Shown here: positions 21,386 through 33,081 of the stretch, piece by piece
Position numbering within the stretch: the first letter of the stretch is position 1
Layout: each line of letters begins with the position of its first letter
NCBI RefSeq assembly: GCF_000153345.1
Contig: NZ_CH724126.1
Span: 216,774-280,773, forward strand
DNA from: Neptuniibacter caesariensis
GTDB lineage: Bacteria; Pseudomonadota; Gammaproteobacteria; Pseudomonadales; Balneatricaceae
Length of the DNA: 64,000 bases
Reading direction: 5' to 3'
Position numbers and translations under genes: made by a program
Notes under the pieces: model-generated
Seen by the model: only the letters and a program-made list of their open reading frames with translations
Databases searched by the model: none
What the model was told of the DNA's origin: nothing

Positions 21386-23023
21386 TCAGGAGTTCTCGAT
21401 CTGTTTATTGATCACGTACTGCTGAGCGATCGACAGGATGTTGTTCACAACCCAGTACAGAGTCAGACCTGCAGGGAACCATAGGAAGAAGAATGTGAAC
21501 ATGATCGGCAGCATCTTCATGATTTTTGCCTGCATTGGGTCCGGAGGAGTCGGGTTCAGCATCTGCTGAATAAACATACTCACACCCATAATGATCGGCA
21601 GAATGAAGTACGGATCTTTAACCGAAAGGTCTGCCAGGTAGAGGAATTCCGCATGACGCAGATCTACTGATTCCATCAGTACCCAGTACAGAGCGATGAA
21701 GATCGGCATCTGAGCCAGAATAGGCAGACAGCCACCCAGCGGGTTGATCTTCTCTTTCTGGTAAAGCTTCATCATCTCCTGAGACATCTTCTGACGGTCA
21801 TCACCGTACAGCTCTTTCAGGCGAGTCATCTCAGGACCAAATTTACGCATCTTCGCCATCGACTTAAATGCTTTCGCATTCAGGTGGAATAGCGCAGCTT
21901 TTACGACAATCGTAATACCGATGATGGCCAGACCCCAGTTACCTACCAGGCCATAGATCCACTTAAGCAGCATGTATAGTGGTGAAGCAATCCACCATAA
22001 CCAGCCGTAGTCTACTGTTAGCGGCAAGTTTTCCTGTGCCAGCTCCATGATCTCCTGATCTTTAGGGCCTACGTAGAAGGTAGCGCTAACTTTTTTGTCT
22101 TCACCGGCATTAACCAGGAAGTCAGGAGAAAGGAAACCAACAATGTAGTTACCGTTCAGTTTACGAGACTGGTAGCTGTACTCAGCACCCGGCGCTGGAA
22201 TCCATGCACTCAGGAAGTAATGCTGAGACATAGCAACATAACCGTCAGGGCTGGACTTCTTGAACTGACCATCGTCCATATCGTCGAAGTCGATTTTTTC
22301 GTATGGGTCTTCTGCAGTGGAGAATACACCACCCAGATAAGACTGCATGCCCATATCTGTAGACTGAGTTGGGTCATCACTACGGTCACGCTTGATCTGA
22401 CCGAACAGATTACCTGCCCACTGTTGCTCAGACTGGTTATTTACGATGAATTCAAGATTGATCTCGTAAGAACCTTTAGTGAATGTATAGCGCTTAGTGA
22501 TCTGAACACCCTGCTTATCAGTGAAAGTCAGATCAACAGCCAGTGTATCCTGATCACCCAGTAGGTATTCATTCTTTGTAACAGCATAAGTTGGACGACC
22601 TTCCGGGCTAGCATCCGGACCATTCTTACCAACCAGGCCACTTTGCGAAACATAAGTGCGGTTAGTGTTCTGCTTTAGCAGAACGAATGGCAGCTCAGAT
22701 CCCAGAGCCGCTTTATACTGAGGCAGAGCGGCCTGGATAATATCACCACCTTTAGTGTCAATAATGATATCCAGAACATCTGTCTTAACAGTAATCAGCT
22801 GAGCCTGTTGAGCTTGCTCTGCAGTGCCTGGCACATCGCCAGTCTGAGCAGTATCTTCGGCTTTAGGGAGATCTGTTGCTACAGGTTGAGTGTCGTAGGC
22901 AGAAACCGAAGTTGTTGCCTGCTGAGCTTCAGGTTGCTGACCGTAGTCTTGGTTCCATTGCAGCACCAGCATGTAGCTGATTAAACATAGTGCCCCAATG
23001 AGAATAATACGCTGTACATCCAT
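21386..23023 (-). CDS. yidC: Membrane protein insertase YidC
   Basis: 545 residues. An N-terminal membrane anchor (IILIGALCLISYMLVLQW) is followed by a Gln- and Thr-rich linker, a large periplasmic beta domain (about 60-340), and five C-terminal helices with GWLWWIASPLYMLLKWIY, GLAIIGITIVVKAALF, GCLPILAQMPIFIALYWVL and FPAGLTLYWVVNN. The positively charged groove residue fits VVKAALFHL. It inserts inner-membrane proteins, alone or with SecYEG. It starts only 14 bases after the rnpA stop, so there is no room for yidD, which usually lies between them. Confidence 0.98.
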   Translation of the reverse strand: MDVQRIILIGALCLISYMLVLQWNQDYGQQPEAQQATTSVSAYDTQPVATDLPKAEDTAQTGDVPGTAEQAQQAQLITVKTDVLDIIIDTKGGDIIQAALPQYKAALGSELPFVLLKQNTNRTYVSQSGLVGKNGPDASPEGRPTYAVTKNEYLLGDQDTLAVDLTFTDKQGVQITKRYTFTKGSYEINLEFIVNNQSEQQWAGNLFGQIKRDRSDDPTQSTDMGMQSYLGGVFSTAEDPYEKIDFDDMDDGQFKKSSPDGYVAMSQHYFLSAWIPAPGAEYSYQSRKLNGNYIVGFLSPDFLVNAGEDKKVSATFYVGPKDQEIMELAQENLPLTVDYGWLWWIASPLYMLLKWIYGLVGNWGLAIIGITIVVKAALFHLNAKAFKSMAKMRKFGPEMTRLKELYGDDRQKMSQEMMKLYQKEKINPLGGCLPILAQMPIFIALYWVLMESVDLRHAEFLYLADLSVKDPYFILPIIMGVSMFIQQMLNPTPPDPMQAKIMKMLPIMFTFFFLWFPAGLTLYWVVNNILSIAQQYVINKQIENS

Positions 23024-23037
23024 AGGTTAAGGACCAA

Positions 23038-23409
23038 TCAGGTTTGCTTTAACTTTTTTGATTTGTTTTTCAGCCGGGACCAACTTTTCTTCATCAGCTT
23101 GTGAATCGCTTCGTTTTCCATCTCCCCGATCCCTTTACGGGCGAGTATGATGATATCCACTGATGGTAGAGAATGTTGATTCAGACGAAAGGATTCGCGA
23201 ATGATACGACGAACGCGATTACGTTTCACCGCCTGACGAACATTTTTTTTAGAAATTACAAATCCAAGCCGGGGTTGGCCAAGATTATTTGGACGAGCAA
23301 GTATGAGGAGAGGCTGGTCTGGTACTTTCAGCTGAGCGTCATCAAAGACAAACTGAAAGTCCCTACCGGTTAACAGTCGTAACCGGCGGGGGAATCTGAA
23401 TTCGGTCAT
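23038..23409 (-). CDS. rnpA: Ribonuclease P protein component
   Basis: 123 residues, strongly basic. The RNA-binding motif is RQAVKRNRVRRIIRESFR at about 58-75, with RPNNLGQPRLGFVISKKNV before it. It helps the RNase P RNA process tRNA precursors. It lies 29 bases after rpmH and 14 bases before yidC in one transcript. Confidence 0.97.
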   Translation of the reverse strand: MTEFRFPRRLRLLTGRDFQFVFDDAQLKVPDQPLLILARPNNLGQPRLGFVISKKNVRQAVKRNRVRRIIRESFRLNQHSLPSVDIIILARKGIGEMENEAIHKLMKKSWSRLKNKSKKLKQT

Positions 23410-23438
23410 TCAAATAAACCAGACCGTCTTGCCAGTCA

Positions 23439-23573
23439 TTAAGCAGACAGGCGCTTACGGCCTTTAGCGCGACGACGGTTAATTACCTGACGGCCAGCTT
23501 TAGTAGCCATGCGGGCACGGAAGCCGTGTGTGCGCTTACGCTTAAGTACGCTTGGTTGAAATGTTCTTTTCAT
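23439..23573 (-). CDS. rpmH: 50S ribosomal protein L34
   Basis: 44 residues, read directly from the minus strand: [18 protein letters not shown], then [17 protein letters not shown], ending KGRKRLSA. This is the standard length and sequence of L34. It is the first gene of the rpmH-rnpA-yidC run and is divergent from dnaA, as in most bacteria. Confidence 0.98.
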   Translation of the reverse strand: MKRTFQPSVLKRKRTHGFRARMATKAGRQVINRRRAKGRKRLSA

Positions 23574-24258
23574 CGGTCAATCCTGCCAACGCGTTTGTTG
23601 ATTAAACGTAGCTAATTAGCCACGCGGGAAAAAATAGAGGGCGAATTCTATTGAATTTGCTGGCCCTGTTCAATCTCTTTTTAAGATTAATTGCGCTTTT
23701 TTCGTATATTTATTGCGCTTTCTGCTAAATCTCTCGTAATAACCGCTGAAATCTCCCCTGTTGATGTTAGCTGTCCTTATAGATGTACCTATATATAAGT
23801 TGCAGCGACCGACATTGCGCCGAGAAAAAAGTTTGAATTCTTTATGACAAAAGCAGACCGTTTATGAGGGCTAAAAAATCCGTTTTTAAGGTTAATTTTT
23901 TAACCAGTCTGAAGGAATTTGTTATTAACTTGGTGAATTCTGTGGATAACTGTGCTTGTCCCACGAAATACGCTGTATTAAAGATTGTATAACTATATGG
24001 ATAAAAAGTGGGTTAGTTGTGTCTTTCATGCAAAAAAGCTCTGAGTAAATTGCGTACAAGCCGCACCACTTCTGCACTTTCTCACTGTCATTATTTACCT
24101 TGATGTTTGAAAAAAAGCGCTTTGAGTTGTGGATAACTGATGTGGAAGACGTTAGAATTCTACAAATACTCTGAACCATTTCTTACGGCCCTCCTGCCGT
24201 TAGTTCGGGGCATGGAACCTATAACAATAACTGCAGGATAGAGAAGGGCTTCACCCCT
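23574..24258. promoter_or_regulatory. rpmH-dnaA intergenic region with DnaA boxes
   Basis: 685 bases with no credible gene. It must carry the divergent rpmH and dnaA promoters. Two perfect TTATCCACA boxes lie on the minus strand at 23941-23949 and 24128-24136, and a near match at 23996-24004. A TAGAAT at 24153-24158 could be a dnaA -10 box; the second DnaA box would then cover the -35 area, which would suit DnaA autoregulation. In pseudomonads oriC lies in this gap. I find no GATC sites in it and fewer boxes than near mnmG, so a control region or secondary origin seems more likely. Confidence 0.6.
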
Positions 24259-25890
24259 ATGTCGACGGAACTTTGGGCGCGTTGTTTACACAGCCTTCAG
24301 GATGAGTTTCCGGCTCAGCAATACAATACCTGGATCAGACCCCTACAGGTGTCTCCGGATAGTGCTGACCAATTGGTGTTGGTTGCGCCGAACCGCTTTG
24401 TCCGTGATTGGGTGAACGATAAATTTCTATCGCGTATTCGTCAGGTTGTTTGTGATGTAACCGGTGATATCTCAACCGAGGTGGCACTTGAGGTAGCAAA
24501 TAACCGTGGCATGGCGCCCCGCCCTCGTCCGGCGGCTGCAAGTTATGCGCGTCGCCCTGCGCCTGCTCCGGTCAGTCAACCTGCTTTTGCTCCGGCCCCT
24601 GCAGTTGAGCCTGTTCCGGTTAATGAACCTGCTTCGGTTGCCGCCGCGGCACCTGCGCAAACGATCATTACCCCGGAAACGCTCCGCGAAGAGAGCTATC
24701 AGCAACCGGTAGCGCAACAGATCGTCACTCCGACTCAGGAGAGTATTCCTTCTCAGATTCAGATGCCGATGCATATGCCGCCATCGGATATTATCCCTAC
24801 GCCTCCTCCAGCACCGATGCCGGAACCGATTGAGCGTACGGTTAATGTGGAAGGTAGTCTGCGAACACACCAATCCAACCTGAACCAGTCATTTACCTTC
24901 GAAAGTTTCGTCCAGGGTAAGTCCAATCAGCTAGCACTGGCAGCTGCGCGTCAGGTTGGTGATAACCCAGGTGTTTCCTACAACCCACTCTTTATATACG
25001 GTGGGGTTGGCTTGGGTAAAACCCACTTGATGCATGCGGTGGGTAACGAGATGTTGAAGCGTAATCCGAATGCCAAAATTGTTTATCTGCATTCCGAACG
25101 TTTCGTAGCTGACATGGTTAAGGCCCTGCAGCTTAACGCAATCAATGATTTTAAGCGTTACTACCGCTCCGTTGATGCGCTATTAATTGATGATATCCAG
25201 TTTTTCGCCGGTAAAGAACGTTCCCAGGAAGAGTTCTTCCACACCTTTAATGCGTTGCTTGAAGGTGGTCAGCAGATGATTCTGACCAGTGACCGTTATC
25301 CAAAAGAGATCAATGGTGTTGAAGAGCGCCTTAAATCCCGCTTTGGTTGGGGACTAACGGTCGCGATTGAGCCGCCTGAACTGGAAACCCGTGTCGCTAT
25401 TTTGATGAAGAAAGCGGATGAGGCGCGTGTACGCTTGCCTGATGATGCTGCTTTCTTCCTGGCACAAAAAATTCGCTCCAATGTTCGTGAGCTGGAAGGC
25501 GCATTAAAACGCGTTATTGCTAACGCTCACTTCACGGGTAGCGCGATTACAACTCCATTTATTAAAGAATCTCTTAAAGACCTGCTGGCTTTGCAGGATA
25601 AACAGGTTAGTATTGATAATATTCAAAGAGTTGTAGCTGATTACTATAAGATTAAGGTTTCTGATCTGCTGTCAAAACGACGCAGTCGTTCCGTTGCCAG
25701 ACCGCGCCAGGTTGCGATGAGTTTGTCTAAGGAACTGACCAACCACAGCTTGCCGGAAATTGGCAATGCATTTGGTGGTCGAGATCACACAACCGTGCTC
25801 CACGCTTGCCGTAAGATTAAGGAGCTACGTGAAAGTGATACGGATATCAGAGAAGATTATCAGAATTTACTACGCCATCTGACGGCGTAA
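24259..25890 (+). CDS. dnaA: Chromosomal replication initiator DnaA
   Basis: 543 residues. Domain I (about 1-80) is the DnaB/DiaA-binding end. Domain II (about 85-205) is a long linker very rich in Pro, Ala and Gln, which makes this protein about 75 residues longer than that of E. coli. Domain III is the AAA+ module with Walker [10 protein letters not shown] at 248-256 and Walker [10 protein letters not shown]. Domain IV reads DnaA boxes through a helix-turn-helix and the signature [15 protein letters not shown] near the C terminus. It is the first gene of the plus-strand dnaA-dnaN-recF-gyrB block. Confidence 0.99.
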   Translation: MSTELWARCLHSLQDEFPAQQYNTWIRPLQVSPDSADQLVLVAPNRFVRDWVNDKFLSRIRQVVCDVTGDISTEVALEVANNRGMAPRPRPAAASYARRPAPAPVSQPAFAPAPAVEPVPVNEPASVAAAAPAQTIITPETLREESYQQPVAQQIVTPTQESIPSQIQMPMHMPPSDIIPTPPPAPMPEPIERTVNVEGSLRTHQSNLNQSFTFESFVQGKSNQLALAAARQVGDNPGVSYNPLFIYGGVGLGKTHLMHAVGNEMLKRNPNAKIVYLHSERFVADMVKALQLNAINDFKRYYRSVDALLIDDIQFFAGKERSQEEFFHTFNALLEGGQQMILTSDRYPKEINGVEERLKSRFGWGLTVAIEPPELETRVAILMKKADEARVRLPDDAAFFLAQKIRSNVRELEGALKRVIANAHFTGSAITTPFIKESLKDLLALQDKQVSIDNIQRVVADYYKIKVSDLLSKRRSRSVARPRQVAMSLSKELTNHSLPEIGNAFGGRDHTTVLHACRKIKELRESDTDIREDYQNLLRHLTA

Positions 25891-25940
25891 TCAATCCGGC
25901 CATTACTGGACCGGCCATTTAAAAGGTAGGTGGGGAAACG

Positions 25941-27044
25941 ATGAAATTTGTCATCTCACGTGAAGCGTTGATCAAACCGTTGCAGTTGGTTGCCGGTGTG
26001 GTTGAGCGCCGCCAGACATTGCCAGTGCTATCCAACATTTTGTTGGTCGCTGAAGGGGATCAACTGTCGATGACCGGTACAGACCTTGAGGTCGAATTGG
26101 TCGGGCGTGTGACACTGGATGAGCCAGCTGAAGCCGGTTCTGTAACAGTGCCAGCACGTAAGTTGATGGATATCTGTAAATCGCTGCCGGATTCAGCCCG
26201 TATCGAGCTGACGTTAACTGGCCAGAAGATGGTGATTAAAGCGGGTCGAAGCCGTTTTACTCTGTCTACTCTGCCTGCAGCCGAGTTCCCGAACGTGGAA
26301 GACAGCCCAGAGACACTGGAACTGTCCATGGTTCAGCACCAGTTGCGTAACCTGATCGATAAAACCGGTTTCTCGATGGCGCAGCAGGATGTTCGTTACT
26401 ATCTGAACGGTATGTTGCTTGAGATTGCTAACGGGCAGCTTCGCTCTGTTTCGACAGATGGCCACCGTCTGGCAACCAGCGTAACGGATGTTGAAGCTGA
26501 AGACGGTATGCAGCATCAGATCATCGTACCGCGTAAAGGTATCCTTGAGCTGGCGCGCCTTCTACAGAATGGTGAAGAGGAACTGCGCCTGGTTATCGGT
26601 GCCAGCCATATTCGTGCTCATGTAGGTGACTTTACTTTCACCTCTAAGCTGGTTGATGGCAAGTTCCCGGATTATGAGCGTGTTATTCCGAAAAATGGCG
26701 ACAAGATTCTCCTGAGTGATCGTATGGAATTGCGCCAGGTTCTGAGTCGTATCGCGATTCTGTCGAACGAAAAATACCGTGGCGTTCGCTTGTCCCTGTC
26801 TAGCGGATACCTTCAGGTAATGGCAAACAACCCGGAACAGGAAGAAGCGGAAGAGACACTGGCAGTGGATTACGAAGGTGAAACGCTGGAAGTTGGCTTT
26901 AACGTTAATTATCTGCTGGATTGCTTGTCGATCCTGAACTCCGACGTGGTTCGCCTGACCCTGTCTGACTCTAACTCCAGTGCGCTGGTAGAAGGGTTCG
27001 ATGAAGAAGGTAGCGTTTACGTTGTCATGCCAATGCGTATGTAA
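25941..27044 (+). CDS. dnaN: DNA polymerase III beta clamp
   Basis: 367 residues, the standard length. It is made of three similar clamp domains, starting MKFVISREALIKPLQLV and ending YVVMPMRM, with NGMLLEI and STDGHRLA in the middle. As a ring-shaped dimer it holds polymerases on DNA. It has a clear AGGTAGG upstream of the start and follows dnaA by 50 bases. A strong terminator lies just behind it. Confidence 0.99.
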   Translation: MKFVISREALIKPLQLVAGVVERRQTLPVLSNILLVAEGDQLSMTGTDLEVELVGRVTLDEPAEAGSVTVPARKLMDICKSLPDSARIELTLTGQKMVIKAGRSRFTLSTLPAAEFPNVEDSPETLELSMVQHQLRNLIDKTGFSMAQQDVRYYLNGMLLEIANGQLRSVSTDGHRLATSVTDVEAEDGMQHQIIVPRKGILELARLLQNGEEELRLVIGASHIRAHVGDFTFTSKLVDGKFPDYERVIPKNGDKILLSDRMELRQVLSRIAILSNEKYRGVRLSLSSGYLQVMANNPEQEEAEETLAVDYEGETLEVGFNVNYLLDCLSILNSDVVRLTLSDSNSSALVEGFDEEGSVYVVMPMRM

Positions 27045-27060
27045 TCGAAAGGTATTTCGG

Positions 27061-27093
27061 AAACAGGGGGCTTACTGAGCCCCCTGTTTTGTA
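27061..27093 (+). terminator. Intrinsic terminator between dnaN and recF
   Basis: Perfect 12-bp stem (27061-27072 with 27078-27089) with five consecutive G:C pairs, a five-base loop and a short T run. It begins 16 bases after the dnaN stop and ends about 20 bases before the recF start, so recF must rely on read-through or on a promoter within dnaN. Confidence 0.85.
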
Positions 27094-27112
27094 TATAGGC
27101 CAAGGGCCCTGA

Positions 27113-28204
27113 ATGTCGATCTCCAATCTCCAGATTAAAAACCTCCGCAATATCAGCTCAATCAGTTTTGCGCCCTCCTCTGCTATCAACATTATCTGCG
27201 GTGAAAACGGCAGTGGTAAAACCAGTATCCTTGAAGCGATCAACGTATTAGGTCTGACCCGCTCGTTTCGTACCAATAAAGCCCGTCACCTGGTCCAGAC
27301 TGAACAAGCTTCAACCGTCGTGTTTGCCTCAATTGACCCTATGGCTCAGGGGTTCAAACAATCCCTCGGCGTAGAACGCCCTGTCGAGGGCGAAGCACGG
27401 ATCCGTTTTGAAGGCGGAGATATTGATCTGTCGACCCTGGCAGAGCTGATTCCACTGCAGGTTATTAACTCAGATACCTTCATGTTATTGGAGGGATCCC
27501 CCGCCGTTCGACGCCAATTTCTCGACTGGGGCGTGTTTCATGCGGATAAAGCGTTTATTCAGCTCTGGAGAGGCTTCAGAAGAGTATTAAAACAGCGTAA
27601 TACCCTGCTGAAATGTGGTAAGATTGACAATCAGTTACGTCAGGTTTGGGATCGTGAGTTTATCGCTTTTTCAGACCAGCTAACCCGTCTGCGAATTGAG
27701 TATCTTAAGCTGCTGAAACCGGAGTTTGATAAGGTGGTTTCGCAACTGCTTGGGGATATGGATGTACAGTTGGGTTTTAGCTATGGCTGGGATAAAAAAC
27801 GCCAGCTTGATGAAGTGCTTGCCAGCAATTTTGAGCGCGACCTTCGTCAGGGCTTTACCGGCAGTGGTCCACAACGAGCGGATATAAAACTCAAAGTGGA
27901 TGGCCACAATGCGGCAGAACGTTTATCCCGCGGCCAGAAGAAATTAGTTGTTAGTGCGTTGAAGCTGGCTCAGGGAGCTCTGTTTCAGCGTATGAACGGT
28001 CGACCTTGTATCTATCTGATCGATGACCTCCCTTCGGAGCTCGACAGTGCGCACGGCGAGTTGTTCTGTAAAGTGTTAGAGCAAAGCTCTAACCAGTGTT
28101 TTATAACTTGTGTGGATGACAGTTCGCTTAACGCGTTTTGGCATTCGCAAACGGATATAGCCACTTTTCGTATCGCAGACGGTGACATTGCAGCACCCAT
28201 GTAA
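27113..28204 (+). CDS. recF: DNA replication and repair protein RecF
   Basis: 363 residues. This SMC-like ATPase has Walker A CGENGSGKTSILEAI at about 29-43, the signature motif LSRGQKKLV and Walker B CIYLIDDLPSELD. It loads RecA at gapped DNA with RecO and RecR. The start has no clear ribosome-binding site and follows the dnaN terminator closely, so expression is probably low. gyrB begins 21 bases further on. Confidence 0.97.
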   Translation: MSISNLQIKNLRNISSISFAPSSAINIICGENGSGKTSILEAINVLGLTRSFRTNKARHLVQTEQASTVVFASIDPMAQGFKQSLGVERPVEGEARIRFEGGDIDLSTLAELIPLQVINSDTFMLLEGSPAVRRQFLDWGVFHADKAFIQLWRGFRRVLKQRNTLLKCGKIDNQLRQVWDREFIAFSDQLTRLRIEYLKLLKPEFDKVVSQLLGDMDVQLGFSYGWDKKRQLDEVLASNFERDLRQGFTGSGPQRADIKLKVDGHNAAERLSRGQKKLVVSALKLAQGALFQRMNGRPCIYLIDDLPSELDSAHGELFCKVLEQSSNQCFITCVDDSSLNAFWHSQTDIATFRIADGDIAAPM

Positions 28205-28216
28205 CGAAAAAGTTAG

Positions 28217-30652
<2,436 letters not shown>

Positions 30653-30676
30653 TTTCTTTTAGAATCAAAAGCATAC

Positions 30677-30703
30677 AAAAAGCAGCCTTAGGGCTGCTTT
30701 TTT
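30677..30703 (+). terminator. Intrinsic terminator after gyrB
   Basis: Seven-bp stem AGCAGCC / GGCTGCT (30681-30687 with 30692-30698) with a four-base loop and a T run, 29 bases past the gyrB stop. The A run on the other side may also let it stop the convergent small gene. Confidence 0.9.
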
Positions 30704-30705
30704 AG

Positions 30706-30978
30706 TTATGGGCGATTTAAATTTCGTCTTGGGCTGTAGAGTTTATGATCGACAACGTAAAAGCCGTTGTTTAACCACTTGGTTACTTGCTGCCTAACCA
30801 CGCCATTGGCTTTGGCAAATTCGCTTCGATTACCGCCATAATAAACAGCGATATATAAGCCCAGTGGATAACTGGATGCCTGTTCAGAACCATATTCAGC
30901 CATTAGCCTGTCTACCGTTTTACCCGCTTCTCCTAATAGAGTGAGTAACTTACCCCTATCTGAGATTGACTTTACCAT
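30706..30978 (-). CDS. Small helix-turn-helix protein of unknown function
   Basis: 90 residues. The second half reads as a Cro/YdaS-like helix-turn-helix: RSEFAKANGVVRQQVTKWLN, followed by a short beta-like end with VVDHKLYSPRR. The first half is helical (LLTLLGEAGKTVDRLMAEYG). Such small one-domain proteins are often phage or toxin-antitoxin regulators, but no phage gene or partner is next to it. It is a single gene convergent with gyrB, at the left end of the variable region. I do not assign a function. Confidence 0.6.
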   Translation of the reverse strand: MVKSISDRGKLLTLLGEAGKTVDRLMAEYGSEQASSYPLGLYIAVYYGGNRSEFAKANGVVRQQVTKWLNNGFYVVDHKLYSPRRNLNRP

Positions 30979-31047
30979 GGCTGTTTACGAGCGAATATTC
31001 ACAAAATTTTATCAGCGGTGGTTAAATTTTCAGTCGTTCTTTTGTCC

Positions 31048-32076
31048 TTAAGCGGCCAGTTCGTTTCGCACAATCTCTGCCCCTGCACGTAGTGCATTGA
31101 GCTTGCCTCTGGCAACATCACGGGAAAGTGGTGCCATGCCGCAATTGGTGCATGGGTAAAGTTTGTCTGCATCAACATACTTCAGCGCACCACGCAGTGT
31201 TTCAGCGACCTCTTCGGGTGTCTCGATGGTCTCAGCGGTGACATCAATCGCGCCGACCATCACTTTTTTGCCGCGAATTAGCTCTAGAACTTCCAGCGGT
31301 ACGCGGCCGTTATGACACTCTAAGGAGATGATATCGATATTAGATTTTTGCAGCGATGGGAATGTCTCTTCGTATTGTCGCCATTCCGAGCCAAGGGTCT
31401 TTTTCCAATCGGTATTGGCTTTGATGCCGTAGCCATAGCAAATATGCACAGCGGTTTCGCATTTAAGCCCTTCGATGGCTCTCTCTAAACAGGCGATACC
31501 CCACTCATTGACCTCTTCAAAAAAGACGTTAAAGGCGGGCTCATCAAACTGGATAATATCCATGCCCGCCGCTTCAAGCTCTTTGGCCTCTTCGTTGAGC
31601 GCTATAGCAAATTCCCAGGCCAGATCTTTTCGGCTTTTGTAGTGATCATCGTAAAGGGTATCGACCATGGTCATCGGCCCTGGCAGTGCCCATTTAATCG
31701 GTTGATCCGTCTGTTGGCGTAAGAATTTAGCATCTTCAACAAACACGGCTTTTTTTCGACTAACGGGACCCACCACGGTCGGTACGTTGGCATCGTAACG
31801 GTTACGGATTCTAACCGTTTTGCATTTTTCAAAATCCACACCGCTGAGGTTTTCAATAAATGTGGTTACAAAGTGCTGACGGGTTTGTTCGCCGTCACTG
31901 ACGATATCAATCCCGGCGTTGCCTTGCTCCTGGAGTGTTACGAGCAGAGCATCTTGTTTGCCTGAGGTTAGTTCGGCACCTTCCAATTTCCAGGGTGACC
32001 AAAGTTTCTCAGGTTCTGCTAGCCAGGACGGTTTAGGCAAGCTGCCGGCTGTGGAAGTAGGTAATAACTTTTTCAT
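31048..32076 (-). CDS. mesD: Core methionine synthase, MesD type (MetE C-terminal-domain-like)
   Basis: 342 residues, under half of a normal MetE (about 750), corresponding to the catalytic barrel only. The zinc and homocysteine ligands of MetE have counterparts: His211 and Cys213 in AVHICYGYG, Glu253 in SLECHNG, and Cys309 or Cys312 in YPCTNCGMAPL. The folate-binding N-terminal half is missing. Directly upstream, 30 bases away, is a DUF1852 (MesX) gene. That pairing defines the MesD family of aerobic bacteria, shown by genetics to make methionine without methyl-folate or cobalamin but needing DUF1852 and oxygen. The methyl donor is not settled to my knowledge. The nearby MetR fits this role. 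Confidence 0.88.
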   Translation of the reverse strand: MKKLLPTSTAGSLPKPSWLAEPEKLWSPWKLEGAELTSGKQDALLVTLQEQGNAGIDIVSDGEQTRQHFVTTFIENLSGVDFEKCKTVRIRNRYDANVPTVVGPVSRKKAVFVEDAKFLRQQTDQPIKWALPGPMTMVDTLYDDHYKSRKDLAWEFAIALNEEAKELEAAGMDIIQFDEPAFNVFFEEVNEWGIACLERAIEGLKCETAVHICYGYGIKANTDWKKTLGSEWRQYEETFPSLQKSNIDIISLECHNGRVPLEVLELIRGKKVMVGAIDVTAETIETPEEVAETLRGALKYVDADKLYPCTNCGMAPLSRDVARGKLNALRAGAEIVRNELAA

Positions 32077-32106
32077 AACGTCTTCTGTTTCTATACTGGC
32101 TTAAGA

Positions 32107-33081
32107 TTAGGCGTAGCTGGATGACCACTTTTTGAGTAGTTCGCCGTAGGGCTTAATGAAATGCTCTTCTGCCCATTTGCCCTGCTCTACCGCTAAACGG
32201 CTGCGCTCTTCCCGGTCGTATACAACCTGTGTCAAAGAGTAATCTTGGTGTCTAAGGCTCGGTTTGAAGACCTCGCCTGCAAACGCATTGGCGTTATAAA
32301 TTTCAGGACGATAGATCTTTTGGAAGGTTTCCATCGTGCTTAGCGTACTGATGAGCTCAAGATTGGTGTAATCATTCAGTAGGTCGCCATAAAAGTAGAA
32401 GGCATAAGGCGCAACACTGTTTGGCGGCATAAAGTAACGCACCTCCATACCCATCTTTTTAAAGTACTGTTCGGTCAGCGAAGGCTCATTGGGTTCGTAT
32501 TCAGTGCCTAAAACCGGATGAGTGTTCGCAGTACGATAATAGGTTTTGTTATCCGAAACGCTTAGGCAGATAACAGGTAGTTTATTGAAGTTTTGTTGGT
32601 AAGCGTCCGAACTCACAAAATCCTTAAACATATTACCGTGCAGTTCACCGTAGTTTTCCGGTACGCTGAATTGATCTTTACCTTTGTTATGGTTCAGGAG
32701 CAGAACACTGAAATCATAATCACGAACGTAGGAAGAGAAGTTGTTGCCGACGATACCTTCAATACGTTGGTTGGTTTTGTGATCGACAATATATGTTTTC
32801 AGAATCTCAATGGTGGGAAAGTTATCCCCAGTGCCTTCCACATCGATATCAACATGCACGATTTCCAGCTCAACCGAGTAGCGATCATTATTTGGGTTAT
32901 CCCAGGTTGCCAAGGTGTTAAAGCTGTTATCGATCATCTTAATAGCTTTTCTGAGGTTTTCCCGGCGCTGTTCGCCACGTGCCAGGTTGGCAAAGTTAGT
33001 GGTAAGACGGGTATTGTTTGATGGCTCATAGTTTTCATCGAAACGAATACGCTTAACTGTGTATGCAAATCCTTTACTCAT
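32107..33081 (-). CDS. mesX: DUF1852 protein, MesX (partner of MesD)
   Basis: 324 residues, soluble, no signal peptide or membrane segment. It opens with FAYTVKRIRFDENY and TRLTTNFANLARG, which I recognise as the DUF1852 family. The middle has GDNFPTIEILKTYIVDHKT and the C-terminal part is rich in Tyr and charged residues. Its biochemical function is unknown. In Acinetobacter and related aerobes it is required for MesD to work, perhaps by producing or delivering a methyl group in an oxygen-dependent reaction. It lies in one operon with mesD, which follows after 30 bases. Confidence 0.88.
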   Translation of the reverse strand: MSKGFAYTVKRIRFDENYEPSNNTRLTTNFANLARGEQRRENLRKAIKMIDNSFNTLATWDNPNNDRYSVELEIVHVDIDVEGTGDNFPTIEILKTYIVDHKTNQRIEGIVGNNFSSYVRDYDFSVLLLNHNKGKDQFSVPENYGELHGNMFKDFVSSDAYQQNFNKLPVICLSVSDNKTYYRTANTHPVLGTEYEPNEPSLTEQYFKKMGMEVRYFMPPNSVAPYAFYFYGDLLNDYTNLELISTLSTMETFQKIYRPEIYNANAFAGEVFKPSLRHQDYSLTQVVYDREERSRLAVEQGKWAEEHFIKPYGELLKKWSSSYA

